Assembly: GCF_002749615.1 (NCBI RefSeq) | Contig: NZ_CP024201.1 | Coordinates: 1,922,001-1,986,000, forward strand | Length of the DNA: 64,000 nucleotides | Direction of reading: 5' to 3' | Source of the DNA: Caulobacter mirabilis | GTDB taxonomy: Bacteria > Pseudomonadota > Alphaproteobacteria > Caulobacterales > Caulobacteraceae | Shown: in pieces, positions 34,075 through 42,975 of the stretch | How positions within the stretch are numbered: the stretch's first letter is position 1 | How the letters are laid out: the number at the start of each line of letters is the position of its first letter | The notes under the pieces: generated by a model | The model's database searches: none | What the model saw: only the letters and a program-made list of their open reading frames with translations | Told to the model about the DNA's origin: nothing | Translations under genes and position numbers: made by a program

Positions 34075-34638
34075 ATGCGCGCCGAGAGCTTCATCAAGGG
34101 CGCCCGGACCCGGACCTTTCTCGGGCTGCTCCCACCGCCCTCCCAACGGTCGGCCATGCGCCGGGCCGCTGAAGAGATCACGCGCGGCCCCGGGACAGAG
34201 ACCTGGCTCTACGGCGAACCCTGGCTGCATGTGTCGCTGGCGGGATTGCTGGAAGGCGCTGGCGACGAGGCGGTCGCGGCGCTTGGAGATGCGGCGGACG
34301 CCGTGGCCTATCGTCCGTTCGACGTGGCGTTCGACCACATCATCAGCTGGCGGAACAATTGCCTGGTCGCGGCCGGCACAGACAACGTCGTGGGGCTGAT
34401 CGAGCTCCACGAGCGCATCGCGACGGCCTTGGCGAAGCAGGGATTCCGCGGGCCGACGCGGTTCACGCCGCATGTGACGCTGGCGAAATCACCCATCGAT
34501 TTCGGGGATACGGACATTCGGCCGGTGCGCTGGACCGTCACCGAGTTCGTCCTGCTGCACCGCTGGCCGCGTGCGCGCCGCTACGCGGTGCTCGGTCGCT
34601 GGCCGCTCGGTGGTCCGCGTCGAGGCGCGCTGATCTAG
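34075..34638 (+). CDS. 2H phosphoesterase (2'-5' RNA ligase-like)
   Basis: A 187-residue member of the 2H superfamily. Two H-x-(S/T) signatures, H52-V-S-L and H133-V-T-L, are the catalytic pair. The start M-R-A-E-S-F-I-K at 34075 is supported by the codon GC3. It may open or close 2'-3' cyclic phosphates in RNA or process a nucleotide. It converges on the coiled-coil gene with four-base overlap. Confidence 0.85.
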   Translation: MRAESFIKGARTRTFLGLLPPPSQRSAMRRAAEEITRGPGTETWLYGEPWLHVSLAGLLEGAGDEAVAALGDAADAVAYRPFDVAFDHIISWRNNCLVAAGTDNVVGLIELHERIATALAKQGFRGPTRFTPHVTLAKSPIDFGDTDIRPVRWTVTEFVLLHRWPRARRYAVLGRWPLGGPRRGALI

Positions 34639-35141
34639 GGGAACAGCTTGATGACGGCCGTGGACAGGCCGATCACGCCGGACATCACCCCGATCATCGC
34701 CCAGGTCTGAGTCTGCAATTGCTTCATCAGGCGGATTTCCAGCGCGTGAAGCTCGCTCTTCGTCGCCATTTCGGAGCGAACGACGGCGAACTCCGACGCC
34801 ATCTCGCCCCTAACCGCCGCGAACCCCGACGTCATTTCGGCCCTGACCGCGGCGAACTCTGACGCCATTTCAGCCCGCACCGCCGCGAACTCCGACGCCA
34901 TTTCAACCCCGACCGCCGCGAACTCCGATGTCATCTCCGACCGTAGCATTTCGACATCGGTCTTCGCGGCGAGCCGCAGCCCTTCAAGATCATCCTTGGT
35001 CGCCAGGTGGCTGATATCCGGCATGGCGGCGGCGTGCTGAAAGACCGACACCACCGCCTCCGCCACGCCTTCCTCCATGCCGGCTTCGCGAAGCCGCTTG
35101 GAGGCGCTGAGCGTGTCGAAGACGAACGGCGTCATGGACAC
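34635..35141 (-). CDS. DUF1640 coiled-coil protein with 11-residue repeats and C-terminal membrane anchor
   Basis: A 168-residue protein. The N-terminal part (F-D-T-L-S-A-S-K-R-L-R-E-A-G-M) matches DUF1640 (CCDC90-like). Six copies of an 11-residue unit, E-M-x-S-x-F-A-A-V-x-x, span about 69-126, followed by a coiled-coil and a hydrophobic tail at 146-166. An 11-residue period is a typical coiled-coil hendecad. Tail-anchored, probably oligomeric; function unknown. Confidence 0.8.
   Translation of the reverse strand: MSMTPFVFDTLSASKRLREAGMEEGVAEAVVSVFQHAAAMPDISHLATKDDLEGLRLAAKTDVEMLRSEMTSEFAAVGVEMASEFAAVRAEMASEFAAVRAEMTSGFAAVRGEMASEFAVVRSEMATKSELHALEIRLMKQLQTQTWAMIGVMSGVIGLSTAVIKLFP
34764..34940. 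repeat. Tandem 33-bp repeats inside the DUF1640 gene
   Basis: The six 11-codon units differ by a few bases, with GAACTCCGACGCCAT recurring on the plus strand. Unit number is likely to vary between strains. Confidence 0.8.
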
Positions 35142-35170
35142 AACCTACGAGGATGTTCTCGTTTTGTCTA

Positions 35171-37492
35171 CTATTCCGCGAGCGCGGGCTCCTCGATCTC
35201 CGGCGCGCCGGGCTCCCGCGGACCATTGCCGTCGACATCGAACTCGAAGGCGATCTTGCCGTCCTTGAGCACCACCTTGACGTGGCCGCCCTTGGAGAGC
35301 TTGCCGAACAGGATGTCGTCCGCGAGCGGCTTCTTGATGTGCTCCTGGATGACGCGGGCGAGGGGGCGGGCGCCGTAGAGCTCGTCGAAGCCGTTCTTGG
35401 CCAGCCAGTCGGCCGCCTCGTCGGAGGTCTCGATGGTGACGTTGCGGTCGGCCAGCTGGGCTTCCAGCTGGATGACGAACTTCTGCACCACCTGGCGGAT
35501 GATGTCCTGGGTCAGCGGCTTGAAGGCCACCACCGCGTCGAGGCGGTTGCGGAACTCCGGCGTGAACAGGCGCTTGATGGCCTCGTCGCTCTCGCCGTCC
35601 GCCTTGCCGCGGCCGAAGCCGATGGTCTGGCGCTGGGCGTCGGCGGCGCCGGCGTTGGTGGTCATGATCAGGACCACGTTCCGGAAGTCGACCTTCTTGC
35701 CGTTGCTGTCGGTCAGCTGGCCGTGGTCCATCACCTGCAGCAGGATGTTGTAGACGTCCTGGTGCGCCTTCTCGATCTCGTCGAGCAGGACCACCGCGTG
35801 CGGATGCTGGTCGACCGCGTCGGTCAGCTGGCCGCCCTGGTCATAGCCGACGTAGCCCGGAGGGGCGCCGATCAGGCGGCTGACCGTATGGCGCTCCATG
35901 TACTCCGACATGTCGAAGCGCAGCAGCTCGATGCCGAGCGTCGAGGCCAGCTGACGGGCGGCCTCGGTCTTGCCGACGCCGGTCGGGCCGCTGAACAGGT
36001 AGCAGCCGATCGGCTTGTTCGGATCGCGCAGACCGGCGCGGGCCATCTTCATGGCGCTCGACAGCTGGGCGATGGCCTCGTCCTGGCCGAAGACCGCGCG
36101 CTGCAGATCATTCTGCAGCTCCTTGAGGGCCTCGGTATCGGACTTGCTGACCGACTTGGGCGGGATGCGGGCGATCTTGGCGACGACGGCCTCGATCTCC
36201 TTCACGCCGATGGTCTTCTTCCGCTTCGATTCCGGCAGCAGCATCTGCGAGGCGCCGGCCTCGTCGATCACGTCGATCGCCTTGTCGGGCAGCTTCCGGT
36301 CGGTGATGTACTTGGCCGACAGATCCACCGCCGTCTTCAGGGCGTCGTTGGTGTACTTCAGCTTGTGGAATTCCTCATAGTAGACCTTCAGGCCCTTGAG
36401 GATCTTCAGCGTGTCCTCGATCGTCGGCTCGTTGACGTCGATCTTCTGGAACCGGCGCACCAGGGCGCGGTCCTTCTCGAAGTGCTGACGGAACTCCTTG
36501 TAGGTCGTCGACCCCATGCAGCGCAGGGTGCCGCTCGCCAGGGCCGGCTTCAGCAGGTTGGAGGCGTCCATCGCCCCGCCGCTGGTCGCGCCGGCGCCGA
36601 TGACCGTGTGGATCTCGTCGATGAACAGGATGGCGTTGGGGTGGTTCTCCAGCTCCTTGACCACCTGCTTGACGCGTTCCTCGAAGTCGCCGCGGTAGCG
36701 GGTGCCGGCCAGCAGCGCGCCCATGTCGAGCGCGAAGATGGTGGCGCCTTCCAGCACCTCGGGGACCTGGTGGGTCACGATCTTGCGGGCCAGACCCTCG
36801 GCGATGGCGGTCTTGCCGACGCCCGGGTCGCCCACGAGCAGCGGGTTGTTCTTGGTGCGCCGGCACAGGATCTGGATGCAGCGTTCGACCTCGTTGGCGC
36901 GGCCGATCAGCGGATCGACCTTGCCCTGGCGGGCCTTCTCGTTGAGGTCGACGCAGTAGGCCTCCAGGGCCTCGCCGCCGGTCTTGACCGAGGGCTTCTC
37001 CTCGTCCTCGCCGACATTGGCGCCCTTGACCTGCTTGGGCTCGGAGGCGCCGGCCTTCTTGGCGATGCCGTGGGCGATATAGTTCACCGCGTCGTACCGC
37101 GTCATGTCCTGCTCCTGCAGGAAGTAGGCGGCGTGGCTCTCGCGTTCCGAGAACACGGCGACCAGCACATTGGCGCCGGTCACCTCGTCGCGGCCGGAGG
37201 ACTGGACGTGGATCACCGCGCGCTGGATCACGCGCTGGAAGCCGGCGGTCGGCTTGGCGTCCTCGCCGTCCTCGACGATCAGGCTGCGCAGCTCGGTGTC
37301 GAGGTAGTTGACCAGGGTCTTCTTCAGCGCCGGGAGATCGACGTCACAGGCGCCCATCACCCCGGCGGCGTCCTCATCGTCGGTGAGGGCGAGCAGGAGA
37401 TGCTCCAACGTCGCGTACTCGTGCTTGCGCTGGTTGGCGTAGGCGACGGCGCGGTGGAGGGTCTCTTCGAGGTTGCGCGAAAACGAGGGCAA
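35171..37492 (-). CDS. clpA: ATP-dependent Clp protease ATP-binding subunit ClpA
   Basis: A 773-residue class 1 AAA+ unfoldase for ClpP. The N-domain (about 1-145) is followed by AAA1 (Walker A G-D-P-G-V-G-K-T) and AAA2 (G-P-T-G-V-G-K-T), each with Walker B D-E-I. The I-G-F sequence near the C-terminal half would be the ClpP loop. TTG at 37492 is chosen because AGGAG precedes it at 7 nt and the protein then begins [10 protein letters not shown], as in Caulobacter. It is 11 bp downstream of clpS. Confidence 0.94.
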   Translation of the reverse strand: MPSFSRNLEETLHRAVAYANQRKHEYATLEHLLLALTDDEDAAGVMGACDVDLPALKKTLVNYLDTELRSLIVEDGEDAKPTAGFQRVIQRAVIHVQSSGRDEVTGANVLVAVFSERESHAAYFLQEQDMTRYDAVNYIAHGIAKKAGASEPKQVKGANVGEDEEKPSVKTGGEALEAYCVDLNEKARQGKVDPLIGRANEVERCIQILCRRTKNNPLLVGDPGVGKTAIAEGLARKIVTHQVPEVLEGATIFALDMGALLAGTRYRGDFEERVKQVVKELENHPNAILFIDEIHTVIGAGATSGGAMDASNLLKPALASGTLRCMGSTTYKEFRQHFEKDRALVRRFQKIDVNEPTIEDTLKILKGLKVYYEEFHKLKYTNDALKTAVDLSAKYITDRKLPDKAIDVIDEAGASQMLLPESKRKKTIGVKEIEAVVAKIARIPPKSVSKSDTEALKELQNDLQRAVFGQDEAIAQLSSAMKMARAGLRDPNKPIGCYLFSGPTGVGKTEAARQLASTLGIELLRFDMSEYMERHTVSRLIGAPPGYVGYDQGGQLTDAVDQHPHAVVLLDEIEKAHQDVYNILLQVMDHGQLTDSNGKKVDFRNVVLIMTTNAGAADAQRQTIGFGRGKADGESDEAIKRLFTPEFRNRLDAVVAFKPLTQDIIRQVVQKFVIQLEAQLADRNVTIETSDEAADWLAKNGFDELYGARPLARVIQEHIKKPLADDILFGKLSKGGHVKVVLKDGKIAFEFDVDGNGPREPGAPEIEEPALAE

Positions 37493-37503
37493 GCTTGGGC
37501 TCC

Positions 37504-37833
37504 TCAATCCTTTTCCATGGTGCACTGGAGCGGATGCTGGTGGCGGCGCGCCGCGTCGATCACCTGGGTGACCTTGGTCTCGGCCACTTCGTAGGTGAAG
37601 ACGCCGCACACGCCGACGCCGTTCTGGTGCACGTGCAGCATGATCCGGGTCGCATCTTCGCGCGACTTGTTGAAGAATCGCTCAAGCACGTAAACGACGA
37701 ACTCCATCGGGGTGTAGTCGTCGTTGAGCAGAAGCACGCGGTATAGCGACGGCTTCGCGGTCTTCGGTTTCGTCTGAGTGACGACCGCCGATCCCACACC
37801 GTCCGATCCCGCGCCTGACTTCTTCTCCGCCAT
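37504..37833 (-). CDS. clpS: ClpS adaptor for ClpA
   Basis: A 109-residue N-end-rule adaptor. The binding-pocket segment [12 protein letters not shown] is followed by H-x-H-Q-N-G-x-G-V-C-G and Y-E-V-A-E-T-K. ClpS presents proteins with N-terminal Leu, Phe, Tyr or Trp to ClpA. The N-terminal 30 residues are flexible and Lys/Thr-rich, as in Caulobacter. It precedes clpA by 11 bp in the same operon. Confidence 0.95.
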   Translation of the reverse strand: MAEKKSGAGSDGVGSAVVTQTKPKTAKPSLYRVLLLNDDYTPMEFVVYVLERFFNKSREDATRIMLHVHQNGVGVCGVFTYEVAETKVTQVIDAARRHQHPLQCTMEKD

Positions 37834-38074
37834 ATACGTCCATCCACGGCGGCCCGTAACAGGAGCCGCCTCTTGCTCGATTAGATATGGAAACCCGCCC
37901 TCTATGGAAGGGGCGTCGACCCCCTATGCGCTGCTTTGGCGCGGTCGTGATCAGGTTTCGTGCGCTGGGGCGGGTTTTTCCCGACGGTCGGAGATGGAGG
38001 TCCGGTCGAAGCGCGGCAAGGGGCGGCGATTCCGGAAAGTGGAAAACGGCCGAGTCGCAAGCCCCGAGCCTCGA

Positions 38075-39331
38075 CTACTCCTTCTTCAGCGCCCGGCCCG
38101 TCACCACGGCGCCTTTGCCGAACTTGGCGCGCAGGATGTCCACGGCCTTCTCGCCCTTGAGCGCCCGGCGTTCGCCCTCGGCGAAGAAGTCGGCGCCGGC
38201 CTCCTGGCCGTCGACGAAGTCGGACAGGCCCGCGCCGATCAGGCGGTATGGCTGGCCCTTCGGCTCGGCGGCCAGCAGCTCCCGCGCCACGGCGAACAGG
38301 GTCTTCGCCGTCTGGGTCGGGACGGGCAGGGTGCGGCGGCGGGTGACGATCTGGAAGTCCGGCCGGCGCAGCTTCAGATGCGCCACGCGGCCGGCGATCC
38401 CTTCGGCGCGCAGCTGGCGGGCGACCTTCTCGCACAGCGGCCACAGCTGGTCTTCGAGGTCCTCGGCGCGGTTCAGGTCCTCGTTGAAGGTGGTCTCGGC
38501 GCTGATCGTCTTGCGCGCCTCGTTGGGGTTCACCGAGCGGCTGTCCTGGCCGTTGGCCAGCCTGTGCAGATGCAGGCCGTGCTGGCCGAAGCGGTCGGCC
38601 AGGTCGCGCAGGTCGGCCCGGGCGATGTCGCCGACGGTGCGATAGCCGGATTTCTCCAGGCTCTGAACCATCACCGGCCCGACGCCGGGCAGGATCCCGA
38701 CCGGCCGCGTCGCCAGGAACGCGGTCGCCTCGGCCGCGCCGATCACGGAAAAGCCGCGCGGCTTGTCCAGGTCCGAGGCGATCTTGGCCAGGAACTTGTT
38801 GGGGGCCAGGCCGATGGAGACGGTGATCCCGACGTCGGCCTCGATGTCGGCCTGCAGCCGGGCCAGGGTGACGGCGGGCGGCGCGCCGTGCAGCCGCTCG
38901 GTGCCCGACAGGTCCATCCAGGCCTCGTCCAGCGACAGGCCCTGCACCAGCGGAGTGAGGTCGCGGACCTTGTCGAAGATGCGCCGGCTCTCGGTCCGGT
39001 ATTTCTGGAAGTCCGGCTTGAGAATGGTCGCCTGCGGACACAGCTTGCGCGCCCTGAACATCGGCATGGCCGAGCGCACGCCGCTCATCCGGGCGATGTA
39101 GCAGCAGGTGGTGACCACCCCGCGCACCCCGCCGCCGACGATCAGGGGCACGTCGCGCAGCTCCGGCCGGTCGCGCTTCTCCACCGAGGCGTAGAAGGCG
39201 TCGCAGTCCAGGTGGGCGATGCCGAGCACGCCCAGTTCCTCGTGCCGCACGACGCGCATGGAGCCGCAGGACGGACAGCGCCGGGGCTGTTCGTCGCCGG
39301 TCCAGAAACAGTCGCGACAGAGGGCTTTCAT
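38075..39331 (-). CDS. dinB: DNA polymerase IV (DinB) with N-terminal zinc finger
   Basis: A 418-residue Y-family translesion polymerase. Metal-binding D42 and the C-D-A-F-Y-A-S-V-E motif are followed by the thumb S-L-D-E-A-W-M-D and the helix-hairpin-helix region P-G-V-G-P. The little finger ends near 345. An unusual N-terminal C5-x2-C8-x10-C19-x2-C22 zinc ribbon precedes the palm. ATG at 39331. It is monocistronic, with an IR repeat upstream. Clear SOS operators are not visible to me. Confidence 0.93.
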   Translation of the reverse strand: MKALCRDCFWTGDEQPRRCPSCGSMRVVRHEELGVLGIAHLDCDAFYASVEKRDRPELRDVPLIVGGGVRGVVTTCCYIARMSGVRSAMPMFRARKLCPQATILKPDFQKYRTESRRIFDKVRDLTPLVQGLSLDEAWMDLSGTERLHGAPPAVTLARLQADIEADVGITVSIGLAPNKFLAKIASDLDKPRGFSVIGAAEATAFLATRPVGILPGVGPVMVQSLEKSGYRTVGDIARADLRDLADRFGQHGLHLHRLANGQDSRSVNPNEARKTISAETTFNEDLNRAEDLEDQLWPLCEKVARQLRAEGIAGRVAHLKLRRPDFQIVTRRRTLPVPTQTAKTLFAVARELLAAEPKGQPYRLIGAGLSDFVDGQEAGADFFAEGERRALKGEKAVDILRAKFGKGAVVTGRALKKE

Positions 39332-39344
39332 GGGGTGGGGCCGT

Positions 39345-39456
39345 GCGTCCTTCGAGACGTCCGCCTGAGGGCGGGCGCCTCAGGATGACGAACTCAGTAG
39401 ATGGCGCCAACGCGCGTCATGGCGAGGAGCGAACCTGGCGAGCGTCTCGAACCACG
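39345..39456. repeat. Palindromic intergenic repeat, family E
   Basis: TTCGAGACG (left) and CGTCTCGAA (right) are complementary ends. The centre has GAGGGCGGGCGCCTC and GAGGAGCGAACCTGGCGAGC. A sibling lies at 42866-42969, sharing GAGGAGCGA and GCGAGCGTCTCGAA. It lies between dinB and the ROK gene. Confidence 0.75.
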
Positions 39457-39458
39457 CC

Positions 39459-40358
39459 CTAGGTCGGCCACAGCCAAGCCGCCCCCCGGACCCCCGAGCT
39501 GTCGCCGTACCTGGCCTTCACGATCGGGGTCGTGAACAGGTCGGTGAAGGCGTAGCGCTTCACCACGTCCGGCAGGCGCTCGTACAGTTCGTCGACGTTG
39601 GACATGCCGCCGCCCAGGACGATCGCGTCGGGATCCAGGATATTGCACATCGACGCCAGCGCCCGCCCCAGGCGGTCGATGTAGCGGTCCAGGTTGGCCG
39701 CCGCTTCCGCCTCGCCGGCGCGGGCGGCGGTCACGATCGCCGCGCCGTCGAGCCTGCGGCCGGTCGCGCGGGCGTAGTCCTCGACAAAGGCGCTGCCGGA
39801 GGCCCAGGTCTCCAGGCAGTCGACCCGGCCGCACCAGCACTGGTGCGCCTGGTGCTCGTCGCGGGTCGGCCAGGGCAGGGGCGTGTGGCCCCACTCGCCG
39901 GCGATCCCGTTGCGGCCCTGGATCGCCCGTCCGTCGACCACCACGCCGCCGCCGCAGCCGGTGCCCAGGATGGCCCCGAAGACCACGCTCGCGCCCGCCG
40001 CCGCGCCGTCGACGGCCTCGGACAGGGCGAAGCAGTTGGCGTCGTTCTGCAGCCGGACCTCGCGGCCCAGGGCCTGTTCGAGATCCTGTTTGAACGGCTT
40101 GCCGTTGAGCCAGGTCGAGTTGGAGTTCCGGGCCAGGCCGGTCAGGGGCGACAGGGTGCCGGGCATGCCGACCCCGACCGTGGCCTCGCCGCCGCCGGCC
40201 TCGGCCAGGGCCTTGGCGACCAAGTCGCGGACGGCCAGCACAGCGGCCTCGTAGGCCCCGGGATTGGGCGCGCGCACCCGCGCCAGGAAGTCGCCGTCGG
40301 CGCCCAGGGCCGCGGCCTCGATCTTGGTGCCGCCGAAGTCGACGCCGATGCGGATCAT
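39459..40358 (-). CDS. ROK family sugar kinase (fructokinase-like)
   Basis: A 299-residue ATP-dependent sugar kinase. The N-terminus is I-G-V-D-F-G-G-T-K-I, with the ROK zinc site C-W-C-G-R-x-D-C-L-E and sugar-binding G-E-W-G-H-T-P-L. It is most like fructokinase/manno(fructo)kinase, but the sugar cannot be decided. ATG at 40358 overlaps the HAD gene stop (ATGA), so the two are coupled. Confidence 0.88.
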   Translation of the reverse strand: MIRIGVDFGGTKIEAAALGADGDFLARVRAPNPGAYEAAVLAVRDLVAKALAEAGGGEATVGVGMPGTLSPLTGLARNSNSTWLNGKPFKQDLEQALGREVRLQNDANCFALSEAVDGAAAGASVVFGAILGTGCGGGVVVDGRAIQGRNGIAGEWGHTPLPWPTRDEHQAHQCWCGRVDCLETWASGSAFVEDYARATGRRLDGAAIVTAARAGEAEAAANLDRYIDRLGRALASMCNILDPDAIVLGGGMSNVDELYERLPDVVKRYAFTDLFTTPIVKARYGDSSGVRGAAWLWPT

Positions 40359-40999
40359 CGGCCGATCACCCTCGCCAGAGCCGGGCCCAGGGTGGTCCAG
40401 TCCTCGTGCAGGCCGTGACGGTCCGGCGCGGTCGGGGCGTAGGGGCGCAGGCGTTCGTCGGCGATGATCTGGAAGCGGCTGACCGCCGGGGCCGATTCCG
40501 CCGACGATTCGAGGTTGGGCAGCAGGTCGTCGATGAAGGCGGCCGGACCGCGGGTTCGTCCCGCCATCTCGGCGATGGTCGGCCCCTTCAGGCCCGAATG
40601 CAGCAGCATGGGGTAGTCGAAGCCGTGCCGGGCCAGCCATCCCGTTCGCGACTCCAGCGCATGGGCCGGGGCGTTGGTCAGGATGATCACGCCGGCCTGC
40701 CGCGACAGGGCGGCCAGGGCGTCCGCCGCGCCCTCGACCGGGTCCAGGTCGTCGGCGCCGTCGTAGAAGAACTGGTCGAACAGGGCCTTGCCGGTCTGGA
40801 AATCCAGGCATTCCGCTTCGCCGGGCCGGTACAGGTTCTGGAACAGGGCGAAGCGGTCGATGCGCATCTCGTAGCCCTGGCGACCGATGAAGCGTTCGAA
40901 GCCGCCCATGAAGCGGGCCAGCACTTCGTCGACGTCGACGATCAGCAGCGGAGCGGTCGGATGGATCGGCAGGTCGGGCAGGGAGAGAGGGGCTGGCAA
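40355..40999 (-). CDS. HAD-like hydrolase
   Basis: A 214-residue HAD-like protein. Motif I is L-L-I-V-D-V-D-E-V-L-A-R-F (near residue 21), motif II I-I-L-T-N-A-P and motif IV F-I-D-D-L. It is related to 5'-nucleotidase-like phosphatases, but the residue after the second Asp is Glu. Substrate unknown. It is coupled to the ROK kinase and its start lies 4 bp from the CtrA-like box of divK, so the two divergent units share a promoter region. Confidence 0.75.
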   Translation of the reverse strand: MPAPLSLPDLPIHPTAPLLIVDVDEVLARFMGGFERFIGRQGYEMRIDRFALFQNLYRPGEAECLDFQTGKALFDQFFYDGADDLDPVEGAADALAALSRQAGVIILTNAPAHALESRTGWLARHGFDYPMLLHSGLKGPTIAEMAGRTRGPAAFIDDLLPNLESSAESAPAVSRFQIIADERLRPYAPTAPDRHGLHEDWTTLGPALARVIGR

Positions 41000-41002
41000 C
41001 GG

Positions 41003-41017
41003 TTAGCTCGGGTTTAA
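41003..41017 (+). promoter_or_regulatory. Candidate CtrA box upstream of divK
   Basis: TTAG at 41003-41006, seven bases, then TTAA at 41014-41017: one base from the TTAA-N7-TTAA consensus of the Caulobacter cell-cycle regulator CtrA. It is 89 bp from the divK start. divK is a known CtrA target in Caulobacter; binding here is inferred. Confidence 0.65.
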
Positions 41018-41105
41018 GGATATTCCGGGATTACTGCATTCGAGAGCGGGACGGCGAGTCTCGCGGTCGCGCGCCGTTTCGGCAAGGTTGGGGTTCAGGT
41101 CACGG

Positions 41106-41471
41106 ATGGCCAAGAAGGTCCTCATCGTCGAGGATAACGAGCTCAATATGAAGCTCTTCCACGACCTGCTCGACGCCCAGGGTTATGAAACCCTGGAGAC
41201 GCGGGAAGGTCTGCAGGCGCTCGCCCTGGCGCGCGAGCATCGCCCCGACCTGATTCTCATGGACATCCAGCTGCCCGAGATCTCCGGCCTGGAAGTCACC
41301 AAGTGGCTCAAGGAAGACGACGATCTGGCCCATATCCCGGTCGTCGCCGTCACCGCCTTCGCCATGAAGGGCGACGAAGAGCGGATCCGGGAGGGGGGCT
41401 GCGAGGCCTACATCTCCAAACCGATCTCGGTCTCCCACTTCCTCGACACGATCCGGCGGTTCCTGGGCTAG
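41106..41471 (+). CDS. divK: Single-domain response regulator DivK
   Basis: A 121-residue receiver-only protein. D9/D10 form the acidic pocket, D53 accepts the phosphate (L-M-D53-I-Q-L-P-E), and K in I-S-K-P is the conserved Lys. The sequence almost matches Caulobacter DivK, but the C-terminal tail is about four residues shorter. DivK controls the DivJ/PleC polarity switch and down-regulates CtrA. It is followed after 9 bp by pleD. Confidence 0.95.
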   Translation: MAKKVLIVEDNELNMKLFHDLLDAQGYETLETREGLQALALAREHRPDLILMDIQLPEISGLEVTKWLKEDDDLAHIPVVAVTAFAMKGDEERIREGGCEAYISKPISVSHFLDTIRRFLG

Positions 41472-41480
41472 GATGGCGGC

Positions 41481-42845
41481 ATGAGTGCGCGCATCCTGGT
41501 CGTCGACGACATCGAGGCGAACGTCAAACTGCTCGAGGCCCGGCTGAGCGCCGAGTACTATGAGGTTCTGACCGCCAGCGACGGGCCCACGGCCCTGGCC
41601 CTGGCCGCCGCCGAACAGCCGGACATCGTGCTGCTGGACGTCATGATGCCGGGCATGGACGGCTTCCAGGTCTGCCGCCGGCTCAAGGAAGACGTCGCCA
41701 CCCGCCACATCCCGGTGGTTCTGGTCACCGCCCTCGACGGCCGCAACGACCGCATCGCCGGACTCGAGGCCGGGGCCGACGAGTTCCTGACCAAGCCGAT
41801 CGACGACGTCATGCTGTTCGCCCGCGTGCGCAGCCTGACGCGCCTGAAGCAGGTGCTGGACGAGTTGCGCGCCCGCGAGGCCTCGGGCCGCCGTATCGGC
41901 GTCATCGCCGGAGCCGCGGCGCGTCTGGGCGGGGCGGGCGGCCGCATCCTGCTGCTGGACGACAACGACCGGCAGGGCCAGCGCCTGGTCTCCGAGCTGG
42001 CGGTCGAGCACCGGCCGGTGATCGAGAGCGAGCCGGACAAGGCGCACCTGACCGCGCGGGGACCGGTCGACCTGATCATCGTCAACGCCACGGCCAAGGC
42101 CTTCGACGGCCTGCGCTTCGCGGCGACGATCCGTTCGGACGAGGCGACGCGGCACCTGCCGATCCTCGCCATCGTCGATCCCGACGACAAGCCGCGGCTG
42201 GTCCGGGCGCTGGACATCGGGGTCAGCGACCTGCTGACCAAGCCCATCGATCCCCAGGAGATGGCCGCCCGGGCGCGGACCCAGATCCGCCGCAAGCGCT
42301 ACACCGACTTCCTGCGCGACAACCTGGACCAGTCGCTGGAACTGGCGGTCACCGACCAGCTGACCGGCCTGCACAACCGGCGCTACATGACCGGCCAGCT
42401 CGGCGCGCTGGTGAAGCGGGCTGTTCACGGCGGCGACCCGGTGTCGGCGCTGATGATCGACATCGACCACTTCAAGAAGATCAACGACAGCTTCGGCCAC
42501 GACGTCGGCGACGAGGTGCTGCGCGAGTTCGCGGTGCGGCTGGCGTCGAACGTCCGTGCGATCGACCTGCCGTGCCGCTACGGCGGCGAGGAGTTCACGG
42601 TGATCATGCCGGGGGCCCGGCTGGCCGACGCCGAGCGGGTCGCCGAGCGCATCCGGCTGCACGTCGCCGGCTCGCCGTTCCGCGTCCAGGGCGGCAAGGA
42701 CACGCTGTCGGCGACCATCTCGGTCGGGGTGGCCTGCACGGCCGGCCCGGAGGACACGCCCGAGGCCCTGCTCAAGCGCGCCGACGAGGCCGTCTACGAG
42801 GCCAAGGCCGGCGGCCGCAACCGCGTGGTGGCCCGGGCGGCCTGA
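41481..42845 (+). CDS. pleD: Diguanylate cyclase response regulator PleD
   Basis: A 454-residue REC-REC-GGDEF protein. D53 in the first receiver is the phosphorylation site; the second receiver (about 155-270) is degenerate. The active-site G-G-E-E-F is at 368-372 with the inhibitory I-site R359-A-I-D362. Dimerisation upon phosphorylation makes c-di-GMP at the stalked pole. It is 9 bp after divK, an arrangement shared with Caulobacter. Confidence 0.96.
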   Translation: MSARILVVDDIEANVKLLEARLSAEYYEVLTASDGPTALALAAAEQPDIVLLDVMMPGMDGFQVCRRLKEDVATRHIPVVLVTALDGRNDRIAGLEAGADEFLTKPIDDVMLFARVRSLTRLKQVLDELRAREASGRRIGVIAGAAARLGGAGGRILLLDDNDRQGQRLVSELAVEHRPVIESEPDKAHLTARGPVDLIIVNATAKAFDGLRFAATIRSDEATRHLPILAIVDPDDKPRLVRALDIGVSDLLTKPIDPQEMAARARTQIRRKRYTDFLRDNLDQSLELAVTDQLTGLHNRRYMTGQLGALVKRAVHGGDPVSALMIDIDHFKKINDSFGHDVGDEVLREFAVRLASNVRAIDLPCRYGGEEFTVIMPGARLADAERVAERIRLHVAGSPFRVQGGKDTLSATISVGVACTAGPEDTPEALLKRADEAVYEAKAGGRNRVVARAA

Positions 42846-42865
42846 TATCCAGACGCCGATACGTC

Positions 42866-42969
42866 GTGCGTGGTTCGAGACACCGGTCTGACGGCCGGCT
42901 CCCCGCCATGGCGTATGCTGCGTTCGTCATCCCGAGGAGCGAGCCTCGAGCGAGCGTCTCGAAGGACGC
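42866..42969. repeat. Palindromic intergenic repeat, family E
   Basis: Same architecture as 39345-39456: GGTTCGAGACA on the left and GCGTCTCGAAGGACGC on the right, enclosing GTCATCCCGAGGAGCGAG and CTCGAGCGAG. It lies between the pleD and cyclotransferase 3' ends and could terminate both. Confidence 0.75.
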
Positions 42970-42975
42970 GGTACG

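Noticed and set aside
34764-34940. Regular 33-bp repeats that might be a CRISPR
   Set aside because: No spacers; repeats are in frame and encode a coiled-coil. No cas genes nearby.
35153-37594. Plus-strand frame opposite clpA
   Set aside because: Antisense shadow; ClpA is intact on the minus strand.
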